From Proteobacteria bacterium UBA2383 (lineage in GTDB: Bacteria; Pseudomonadota; Gammaproteobacteria; Competibacterales; Competibacteraceae): a stretch of 5,527 nucleotides of DNA. Location: positions 22,373 to 27,899 of the forward strand of contig DDST01000102.1 in NCBI GenBank assembly GCA_002343485.1, in the 5' to 3' direction. The notes beneath the pieces were generated by a model. The model worked only from the letters and a program-made list of their open reading frames with translations. It was not told the origin of the DNA and did no database searches. Positions 1 to 4,955 of this stretch are shown in pieces. The translations under genes and the position numbers were made by a program. Numbering within the stretch: position 1 is the first letter of the stretch; each line of letters begins with the position of its first letter.

Positions 1-1
1 C

Positions 2-301
2 GTCCGCAACTCGATCCTGCTGGTAGACTTCATTAACCTGGAAGTCAGCAACGGCGTTCCTTTTCAAGAAGCGGTGATCCGCTCCAGCGCAGTGCGCGCC
101 AAGCCGATTATTTTGACAGCGTTGGCGGCGATGCTGGGAGCATTGTTTATTCTCGATGATCCCATTTTTCGCGGACTGGCTATTTCGCTGATCTTCGGCA
201 TCCTGGTCTCGACTCTGCTGACGCTGATCTTTATCCCGGTGCTGTATTACGCGGCGTTCCGGCGGCGGTTGGAGCCAGCCGAGCACAGCGCGCCGGATTA
301 A
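2..301 (+). CDS. RND-superfamily efflux transporter permease, C-terminal fragment
   Basis: The frame is open from the first bases of the window and ends at TAA 299-301, giving the last 99 residues of a protein that normally runs to about 1,000. It starts with VRNSILLVDFIN, a conserved membrane segment of RND pumps. Next comes an EAVI..SAVRAKPIILTALAAM loop and helix, then LDDPIFRGLAISLIFG, and finally a hydrophobic helix ending in LIFIPVLYY. This is the usual order for the last transmembrane helices of AcrB-like inner-membrane permeases, which export substrates using the proton gradient with a periplasmic adaptor and an outer-membrane channel. The short charged tail (RRRLEPAEHSAPD) would be cytoplasmic. 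An ATG at 74 lies inside the gene and is not a real start. The substrate class cannot be judged from this fragment. The gene appears unrelated to the restriction genes downstream. Confidence 0.93.
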   Translation, partial: VRNSILLVDFINLEVSNGVPFQEAVIRSSAVRAKPIILTALAAMLGALFILDDPIFRGLAISLIFGILVSTLLTLIFIPVLYYAAFRRRLEPAEHSAPD

Positions 302-561
302 CTAGGCGAAGGAGCCGTTGATCGTCAAACGGGTGACCCATCTCGATCAGTTAGAATCAACGGGCCTGACTGGGGCTTGCATCTGCTCCGGCTACGCGGG
401 GCAGGTGAAGCAGGCCGTTATGCGGTCACGTCACGCCAGCGGCAAATACCCCGAAGTGGATACTGGTGAATGAGCAAAGCAAGAATTGACGATAGGCTGT
501 GGAGTTTTCACCTCGCTCATGCGGCAGTAAGACAGGTTTCTGCATACCCTGAGAATAATCA
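302..561. other. Intergenic gap between the RND gene and hsdR
   Basis: I see no convincing gene here. A 51-codon frame from TTG 318 to TGA 471-473 follows GGAG at 311-314, but it resembles no family I recognise and its spacing is short. An imperfect hairpin (CCGTTGA / TCAAACGG, 315-332) lies just after the RND stop and has no T-run, so it is not a clear terminator. TTGACG at 486-491 resembles a -35 box, but no good -10 box follows at 16-18 bp. A promoter for hsdR is expected in this gap but I cannot place it. The hsdR ribosome site is weak (TGAGAA just before 556, followed by a short spacer to ATG 562). Confidence 0.6.
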
Positions 562-3558
562 ATGACCGAGCAGGAAATCGAACAAGCCTTGATCGAAAAG
601 CTAGGTGATCTCAAATATACCTACCGCCCGGATATCCGCGACCGCGCCGCGCTGGAGCACAACTTCCGCCAGCATTTCGAGGCGCTGAACCGCGTCCACC
701 TGACTGACAGCGAGTTTCACCGGCTGCTGGAGTCCATCATTACCCCGGATGTCTTCGCCGCCGCCCGGCACCTGCGCGAGCGCAACAGCTTCGAGCGCGA
801 TGACGGCACACCGCTCTACTACACGCTGGTCAACATCAAGGACTGGTGCAAAAACAGTTTCGAGGTGATCAACCAGCTCCGTATCAACACGGACAACAGC
901 CACCACCGTTACGATGTGATCCTGCTGATCAACGGCGTGCCGATGGTGCAGATCGAGCTGAAAACCCTGGCCATCAGCCCGCGCCGGGCCATGCAGCAGA
1001 TCGTCGATTACAAGAACGACCCCGGCAACGGCTACAGCAAAACCCTACTCTCCTTCCTGCAACTGTTCATCGTCAGCAACCGCAGCGACACTTGGTACTT
1101 CGCCAACAACAACCGCCGTCACTTCAGCTTCAACGCCGACGAGCGCTTCTTGCCGCTTTACCGGTTCGCGGGCGAAGACAACACCAAGATCACCCATCTG
1201 GACTGCTTCGCTGAGAAATTCCTCGCCAAGTGCACGTTGGGCCAGATGATCAGCCGCTACATGGTGCTGGTCGCCAGCGAGCAAAAGCTGCTGATGATGC
1301 GCCCCTATCAAATCTATGCCATCAAGGCGATTGTCGAGTGCATCCACCAAAACTGCGGCAACGGCTACATCTGGCACACCACCGGCAGCGGCAAGACGCT
1401 GACCTCGTTCAAGGCATCGACGCTGCTCAAGGACAACCCCGACATCGACAAATGCCTGTTCGTGGTGGACCGCAAGGACCTCGACCGGCAGACCCGCGAG
1501 GAATTCAACAAATTTCAGGAAGGCTGCGTCGAGGAAAGCACCAACACCGGCGCGCTTGTGCGTCGGCTGCTCTCCGACGACTATGCCGATAAGGTGATCG
1601 TCACCACCATCCAGAAGCTCGGCCTCGCGCTGGATGAAAATAGCAAGCGCAACAAACAGCGAAAAAAGAACGATCAGCAGACCTACAAAGAGCGCCTGGA
1701 GCCGCTGTGCCACCAGCGTATGGTCTTCATTTTCGACGAATGCCACCGCTCGCAATTCAGCAAGAACCATAAGGCCATCAAGGCATTCTTCCCCAACGCC
1801 CAGCTCTTCGGTTTTACCGGCACGCCGATCTTCGACGAAAACGCCAGCTATCAGCAGATCGAAGGCCAGCAGGCGTCCTACAAGACCACGCAAGACATCT
1901 TCCAGCAACAACTGCACGCCTACACCATCACCCACGCCATCGAAGACCGCAACGTGCTGCGCTTTCATGTCGATTACTACAAGCCCGAGGGCAAGAAGCC
2001 GCCCAAGCCCGGCGAGGCGCTGGCCAAGCGCGCCATCATCGAAGCCATCCTCGCCAAACACGATGCCGCGACCGCCGGGCGCAAGTTCAATGCCCTGCTG
2101 GCCACCGCCTCAATCAACGATGCGATTGAATATCACGCCCTGTTCAAGACCGTTCAGGCGGAAAAGCAGGCCGCCGATGCCGGCTTCCTGCCGCTGAACA
2201 TCGCTTGCGTCTTCTCCCCGCCCGCCGAGGGCAACAAGGATGTGCAGCAGATTCAGGAAGACCTGCCGCAGGAAAAGGCCGACAACGAACAGGAGCCCGA
2301 TAAGAAGAAGGAAGCCCTCAAGGCCATCATCGCTGACTACAACGCCCAGTACAGCAGCAATCACAGCATCGGCGAATTCGACCTCTACTATCAAGACGTG
2401 CAAAAGCGCATCAAGGATCAGCAATACCCCAATGCCGACCTGCCCCACGCGCAGAAGATCGACATCACCCTCGTGGTGGACATGCTGCTCACCGGCTTCG
2501 ATTCCAAATACCTCAACACCCTCTACGTCGACAAGAACTTCAAGTTCCACGGCCTGATTCAGGCATTCTCGCGCACCAACCGCGTACTCAACGACACCAA
2601 GCCTTACGGCAACATCCTCGACTTCCGCCAGCAACAAGACGCGGTGGATGCCGCCATCGGCCTCTTCTCCGGCCAGGCCGGCAAGCCCGCCAAGGAAATC
2701 TGGCTGGTGGACAAGGCGCCGGCCGTTATCGCCAAACTGCAAACCGCCGTGCAACACTTGAGCGGCTTCATGCAGTCGCAAGGGCTGGAAAACACCCCCG
2801 AAGCCGTGCCCAACCTCAAGGGCGACGCCGCCCGCGCGCAGTTCATCAACCTGTTCAAGGACGTGCAGCGGCTCAAGACCCAGCTTGACCAGTACACCGA
2901 TTTGACCGACGAAAACCGGCAGACCATCGAGCAGGTCTTGCCCAAGGAGGCGTTGCAGGGTTTCAAGGGCGTCTATCTCGACACCGCCCAGCGGCTGAAA
3001 GAACAGCAGGACAAGGGCGGCGGCCAGGTCAGCCCGGAGGTGCAGCAGCTCGATTTCGAGTTCGTGCTGTTTGCCTCCACCGTCATCGATTACGACTACA
3101 TCATGGCCCTTATGGCCCGCTACTCGCAGCAAACGCCGGGCAAGCAGAAGATGAGCCGCGAAGAATTGATCGGTCTGATCCAGTCCGACGCTAAGTTCAT
3201 GGATGAGCGCGACGACATCGCCGATTACATCGCCACGCTGGAAGTGGGCAAGGGGTTGGACGAGAAGGCGATCCGCGATGGCTTTGAACGCTTCAAGGCG
3301 GAAAAGCACGCCCGCCAACTGGCCGCCATCGCCGACCAGCACGGGTTGGACGCCGCCGCCCTGCAAACCTTTGTGGATAAAATCCTGCGCCGCATGATCT
3401 TTGATGGCGACGCTTTGAGCGATCTCATGGCCCCGCGGGGACTAGGCTGGAAAGCCCGCACCCAGGCGGAATTGGCGTTGATGGAGGACTTGATTCCGCT
3501 GCTGCGCAAACTCGCCCAGGGGCGGGAGATTTCCGGGTTGGGGGCGTATGAGCAATAA
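562..3558 (+). CDS. hsdR: Type I restriction enzyme subunit R (HsdR), complete
   Basis: This 998-residue protein is the ATP-dependent translocase and nuclease of a type I restriction-modification complex. It loops DNA through the enzyme and cuts at a distance when the recognition site is unmethylated. The N-terminal PD-(D/E)XK nuclease is visible as D118 (RYDVILL), E132 and K134 (IELKT), followed by the QxxxY motif Q146-Y150 (QIVDY). Superfamily 2 helicase motifs follow in order: Walker A HTTGSGKT 272-279, DECH 392-395, GFTGTP 417-422, DMLLTGFD 640-647 and QAFSRTNR 667-674. The C-terminal third, helical and charged, corresponds to the HsdM/HsdS-docking region. Length and motif style fit the EcoR124I-like (type IC) group, which is about 1,000-1,050 residues. 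No frameshift or missing catalytic residue is seen. ATG 562 is chosen because MTEQEIEQALIEKL is a typical family start. The end, GREISGLGAYEQ, is a natural HsdR end. Confidence 0.97.
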   Translation: MTEQEIEQALIEKLGDLKYTYRPDIRDRAALEHNFRQHFEALNRVHLTDSEFHRLLESIITPDVFAAARHLRERNSFERDDGTPLYYTLVNIKDWCKNSFEVINQLRINTDNSHHRYDVILLINGVPMVQIELKTLAISPRRAMQQIVDYKNDPGNGYSKTLLSFLQLFIVSNRSDTWYFANNNRRHFSFNADERFLPLYRFAGEDNTKITHLDCFAEKFLAKCTLGQMISRYMVLVASEQKLLMMRPYQIYAIKAIVECIHQNCGNGYIWHTTGSGKTLTSFKASTLLKDNPDIDKCLFVVDRKDLDRQTREEFNKFQEGCVEESTNTGALVRRLLSDDYADKVIVTTIQKLGLALDENSKRNKQRKKNDQQTYKERLEPLCHQRMVFIFDECHRSQFSKNHKAIKAFFPNAQLFGFTGTPIFDENASYQQIEGQQASYKTTQDIFQQQLHAYTITHAIEDRNVLRFHVDYYKPEGKKPPKPGEALAKRAIIEAILAKHDAATAGRKFNALLATASINDAIEYHALFKTVQAEKQAADAGFLPLNIACVFSPPAEGNKDVQQIQEDLPQEKADNEQEPDKKKEALKAIIADYNAQYSSNHSIGEFDLYYQDVQKRIKDQQYPNADLPHAQKIDITLVVDMLLTGFDSKYLNTLYVDKNFKFHGLIQAFSRTNRVLNDTKPYGNILDFRQQQDAVDAAIGLFSGQAGKPAKEIWLVDKAPAVIAKLQTAVQHLSGFMQSQGLENTPEAVPNLKGDAARAQFINLFKDVQRLKTQLDQYTDLTDENRQTIEQVLPKEALQGFKGVYLDTAQRLKEQQDKGGGQVSPEVQQLDFEFVLFASTVIDYDYIMALMARYSQQTPGKQKMSREELIGLIQSDAKFMDERDDIADYIATLEVGKGLDEKAIRDGFERFKAEKHARQLAAIADQHGLDAAALQTFVDKILRRMIFDGDALSDLMAPRGLGWKARTQAELALMEDLIPLLRKLAQGREISGLGAYEQ

Positions 3559-3631
3559 AAACCACGTTAAAAACTCTTCCCCTGCCAAGGGAAGAAACCA
3601 CCCCGCCCCTTCGGGGCACCCCTCCTTATGA
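3548..3631 (+). CDS. Possible 27-codon leader frame overlapping the hsdR end; relic of an older start
   Basis: An ATG at 3548 overlaps the last 11 bases of hsdR and opens a 27-codon frame ending at TGA 3629-3631. Its beginning, MSNKNHVKNSSPAKG, parallels the MSQKPKNSPPVKG that starts both the DUF559 protein and HsdS. At DNA level both run ATGAGC, then a short spacer (6 bases different, so the frame is kept), then AAAAACTCT and a hairpin. A GGGGGC stretch at 3540-3545 could act as a weak ribosome site. I infer that this may be the older start of the gene after hsdR (HsdS proteins often begin MSN-), cut off when repeats inserted. It may instead be untranslated. If translated, its stop lies in the loop of the next hairpin, so ribosomes would disturb that hairpin. 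Confidence 0.25.
   Translation: MSNKNHVKNSSPAKGRNHPAPSGHPSL
3569..3598 (+). repeat. Diverged, truncated copy of the palindromic module (module A')
   Basis: These 30 bases align without gaps to 3659-3688 at about 22 of 30 positions, starting with the shared AAAAACTCT. The stem is CTTCCC 3576-3581 with GGGAAG 3589-3594. In the relative it is CTCCCC with GGGGAG, so one base pair has changed on both sides, T-A to C-G. There is no T-run after the stem, so an intrinsic terminator is unlikely. The small GAA-loop hairpin and G-rich tail seen in the full module are missing here. The 112-bp repeat begins directly at its end. Confidence 0.55.
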
Positions 3632-3707
3632 AGGAGGGGAGTTATGAGCCAGAAACCCAAAAACTCTCCCCCTGTTAAGGGGGAGTACGCCGAAGGCGGG
3701 AGGGGGT
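3596..3707 (+). repeat. 112-bp direct repeat, copy 1 (before and into the DUF559 gene)
   Basis: This segment matches 4129-4240 at 110 of 112 positions. The differences are G3630/A4163 and T3643/C4176. It has three parts: module B (3596-3643), an 18-base linker starting with the ATG (3644-3661) and module A (3662-3707). Hairpins inside are GCCCC-TTC-GGGGC (3605-3617), a perfect 9-bp stem (3619-3639), CTCCCCC/GGGGGAG (3666-3685) and CGCC-GAA-GGCG (3688-3698). The reverse complement of module B aligns to module A at roughly three quarters of positions by eye (both AACTC, stem-loop, TnCnCCGAAGG, G-rich tail). The repeat is therefore an inverted pair of REP-like elements. It also supplies the ribosome site, ATG and first 21 codons of the downstream gene. 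Confidence 0.97.
3619..3639 (+). promoter_or_regulatory. Shine-Dalgarno of the DUF559 gene inside a perfect hairpin
   Basis: AAGGAGG (3631-3637) sits 6 bases before ATG 3644, an ideal ribosome binding site. It lies wholly within the 3' arm of a perfect 9-bp stem, CCCCTCCTT (3619-3627) with AAGGAGGGG (3631-3639), closed by a 3-base ATG loop. Folded mRNA would hide the site. Ribosomes reading the upstream leader frame (stop at 3629-3631) or ongoing transcription could open it. Regulation is inferred; the sequence geometry is direct. Confidence 0.6.
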
Positions 3708-4180
3708 ATGTTCTTAATAACCTTCCCGTTCTGCGAACTTTTCGCAAAGAATTGCGTAATCACCTTACGCCAGCAGAGGCTAAATTGTGGACATGCCTCA
3801 AACAATCTCAACTGGATGGGCGGAAATTCAGGCGGCAGCACAGCGTTGGCTATTACATATTGGACTTTTATTGCCCGGCGGAGCGGTTGGCTGTCGAATT
3901 GGACGGCGCGGCTCATGACAGCGGGAGCGCACAGGAATATGACCGAGAACGGGACCTGTTTTTGAGTTATTACAAGATTAAGGTGCTGCGTTTTGAAAAC
4001 AAGCTGGTTTTCCAGCAAACCGAGGCGGTGTTAATGGAGATTAAAAACAATTTTGGTTGGTTGAAAGAAATCACTCCGCCAACTACTCCGCTAACCACCC
4101 CGCCAACTACCCTGCCAACTACCCTGCCAACCACCCCGCCCCTTCGGGGCACCCCTCCTTATAAAGGAGGGGAGTCATGA
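3644..4180 (+). CDS. DUF559 (Vsr-like) endonuclease-domain protein
   Basis: This 178-residue protein has three parts. Residues 1-21 are encoded by the 112-bp repeat. Residues about 30-138 are a complete DUF559 domain: TFRKELRNHLTPAEAKLW, then KFRRQHSVGYYILDFYC, VELDGAAHD, and VLRFENK near the end. Residues 144-178 are a Thr/Pro tandem tail plus repeat-encoded PPLRGTPPYKGGES. D74 in the LDF motif and E85/D87 in VELDG are likely metal-binding residues of a PD-(D/E)XK/Vsr-type nuclease fold. The family's activity is poorly characterised. Vsr itself nicks T:G mismatches beside a methyltransferase, so a repair or R-M accessory role is possible, but the repeat setting favours a selfish or mobile gene. 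No ATG or GTG lies in frame between the repeat and the domain, so the repeat-borne start is the only good one. Its TGA (4178-4180) overlaps the hsdS ATG, indicating translational coupling. No signal peptide or membrane segment is evident. Confidence 0.85.
   Translation: MSQKPKNSPPVKGEYAEGGRGYVLNNLPVLRTFRKELRNHLTPAEAKLWTCLKQSQLDGRKFRRQHSVGYYILDFYCPAERLAVELDGAAHDSGSAQEYDRERDLFLSYYKIKVLRFENKLVFQQTEAVLMEIKNNFGWLKEITPPTTPLTTPPTTLPTTLPTTPPLRGTPPYKGGES
4073..4140 (+). repeat. 12-bp tandem repeat, about 5.7 units, encoding Thr-Pro repeats
   Basis: Units start at 4073, 4085, 4097, 4109 and 4121, with a partial unit from 4133. The consensus is close to ACYCYGCYAACY. In the DUF559 frame each unit encodes a T-P/L-P/L-T tetrapeptide (residues 144-163). 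The last partial unit is the beginning of the downstream 112-bp repeat (ACCCCGCC), so the array probably grew by slippage from the repeat's edge. Unit length is a multiple of three, so copy changes keep the reading frame. Confidence 0.85.
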
Positions 4181-4240
4181 GCCAGAAACCCAAAAACTCT
4201 CCCCCTGTTAAGGGGGAGTACGCCGAAGGCGGGAGGGGGT
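4129..4240 (+). repeat. 112-bp direct repeat, copy 2 (DUF559 end and hsdS start)
   Basis: This copy is the partner of 3596-3707, displaced by 533 bp, with the same module B - linker - module A layout. Its first half (4129-4176) encodes the C-terminal PPLRGTPPYKGGES of the DUF559 protein. Its second half (from 4177) encodes the first 21 residues of HsdS. One repeat is therefore translated in two frames by two genes that meet at an ATGA. The near identity of the copies, including silent positions, points to a recent duplication or gene conversion. Confidence 0.97.
4152..4172 (+). promoter_or_regulatory. Shine-Dalgarno of hsdS inside a perfect hairpin
   Basis: This is the same arrangement as in copy 1: CCCCTCCTT (4152-4160), loop ATA (4161-4163), AAGGAGGGG (4164-4172), with ATG at 4177 six bases after AAGGAGG. 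Here the hairpin lies inside the translated end of the DUF559 gene, so ribosomes finishing that gene would melt it and expose the hsdS ribosome site. Together with the ATGA overlap, this suggests that hsdS translation depends on DUF559 translation. The dependence is inference. Confidence 0.6.
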
Positions 4241-4884
4241 TGGTTCCCAAACTGCGCTTTCCGGAGTTTCAGGATGCAGGGGAGTGGGAGGAGAAGCGGC
4301 TAGGGGAGATTTCAGATATAAAAACTGGGCCATTTGGTTCAGTTCTGCATGAAAGTGATTATGTAGAGGTTGGCACGCCGATTATTACTGTTGAACACTT
4401 GGGCGAGTTAGGGATCGTAGGAAAAAATATGCCTAAGGTATCCAAATTAGACAAGACTCGATTGAGTTCGTACATACTCAATGAAGGGGACATTGTTTTT
4501 AGCCGTGTTGGTTCTGTTGATCGCTGCGCAATAATTGGATCTGATGAAAATGGCTGGCTTTTTTCTGGTCGGCTACTTCGTCTTAGAATAAGAAACAATA
4601 AAATGTCTCCCTTTTTCCTGAATCACTTGCTTAAATATGAACCAAGCAAGGCAAAAATAAGAAATAGTGCGGTTGGACAAACAATGCCTTCCTTAAACAC
4701 TGAGATACTTAAGCAAATATCTTTACATCTACCACTGTTTTCTGAACAACAAAAAATCGCCTCCTGCCTTTCTTCCATCGACGAATTGATCACTGCCGAA
4801 GCCCAAAAGCTCGACACGCTCAAAACCCACAAAAAGGGCTTGATGCAGCAGCTTTTTCCCGCGCCGGACGAGGGGCGGGAATGA
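4177..4884 (+). CDS. hsdS: Type I specificity subunit HsdS, single-recognition-domain (half-size) form
   Basis: This 235-residue protein has one copy of the HsdS repeat unit: entry motif VPKLRFPEF.DAGEWEEKRLGEI (23-45), one target recognition domain (about 46-188, including GDIVFSRVGS 104-113), then SEQQKIA (189-195) and a helical conserved region to residue 222, ending in KKGLMQQLFP. Usual HsdS proteins hold two such units in about 400-450 residues. Truncated type IC HsdS proteins (EcoDXXI, EcoR124I) are known to work as dimers that read symmetrical split sites, so this one may be functional. Residues 1-21 come from the 112-bp repeat and are not HsdS-like. An in-frame TTG at 4240, just after GGAGG, is an alternative start exactly where family similarity begins. 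The recognition-domain DNA (about 4310-4750) is visibly more AT-rich than its flanks, as expected for a swapped domain. Confidence 0.92.
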   Translation: MSQKPKNSPPVKGEYAEGGRGLVPKLRFPEFQDAGEWEEKRLGEISDIKTGPFGSVLHESDYVEVGTPIITVEHLGELGIVGKNMPKVSKLDKTRLSSYILNEGDIVFSRVGSVDRCAIIGSDENGWLFSGRLLRLRIRNNKMSPFFLNHLLKYEPSKAKIRNSAVGQTMPSLNTEILKQISLHLPLFSEQQKIASCLSSIDELITAEAQKLDTLKTHKKGLMQQLFPAPDEGRE

Positions 4885-4955
4885 GCGGCCTCCCGCTGCC
4901 CGAGCCCGCCCTTGAACGCACGTCGCTCCCAACGAAAAAGATAACCCTGGCATGA
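4881..4955 (+). CDS. Possible 24-codon bridging frame between hsdS and hsdM
   Basis: ATG 4881 overlaps the hsdS stop (ATGA 4881-4884). Its own TGA (4953-4955) overlaps the hsdM ATG (ATGA 4952-4955). AGGGG at 4871-4875 could serve as its ribosome site, whereas hsdM has no clear one (CCCTGGC precedes its ATG). The peptide begins MSGLPLPEPALERTSLP and resembles nothing I know. Its likely role, if translated, is to carry ribosomes from hsdS to hsdM. It could be chance, since 24 open codons are not rare in GC-rich DNA. Confidence 0.3.
   Translation: MSGLPLPEPALERTSLPTKKITLA

Larger units (their letters stand above)
3596..4240 (+). mobile_element. Candidate repeat-bounded DUF559 cassette between hsdR and hsdS
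   Basis: Two 112-bp direct repeats (3596-3707 and 4129-4240) bracket one small nuclease gene, giving a 533-bp repeating unit. Within it, the gene body is flanked by inverted modules: module A at 3662-3707 on the left and module B at 4129-4176 on the right. The unit separates hsdR, which has a natural end, from hsdS, whose family-typical sequence begins only at 4240. Loss of one unit by recombination would leave a single repeat with its ATG in frame with hsdS. No transposase and no clear target-site duplication are seen. Calling it mobile rests on structure and on analogy with REP elements and their RAYT proteins. It could also be a repeat duplicated in place by replication slippage or unequal crossing-over. 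Confidence 0.4.

Noticed and set aside
318..473. A 51-codon frame from TTG behind GGAG, 16 bases after the RND stop (begins LIVKRVTHLDQLESTGLTGA).
   Set aside because: It has no recognised family, a rare start codon and short ribosome-site spacing. It could be a small gene or a relic, but nothing in the sequence decides it.
486..514. TTGACG as a possible -35 promoter box before hsdR.
   Set aside because: No acceptable -10 box lies 16-18 bp downstream; the bases there are TCACCT/CACCTC.
1045..2061. Long open frames on the minus strand within hsdR (also 2110-3366).
   Set aside because: They lie antisense to a gene with intact motifs throughout, have unrealistic Val/Leu-rich composition and show no domain. 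They are typical shadows in GC-rich codon use.
3570..3700. GC-rich hairpins after hsdR as an intrinsic terminator.
   Set aside because: None is followed by a T-run, and genes continue on the same strand with coupled starts. They are better explained as modules of the repeat family.
3708..3965. Out-of-frame ATG reading an 85-codon frame inside the DUF559 gene.
   Set aside because: The DUF559 motifs are in the other frame across the same bases, and this frame shows no family features.
3596..4240. CRISPR array from the repeated segments.
   Set aside because: Only two 112-bp copies separated by a coding gene, with no series of short repeats and uniform spacers.
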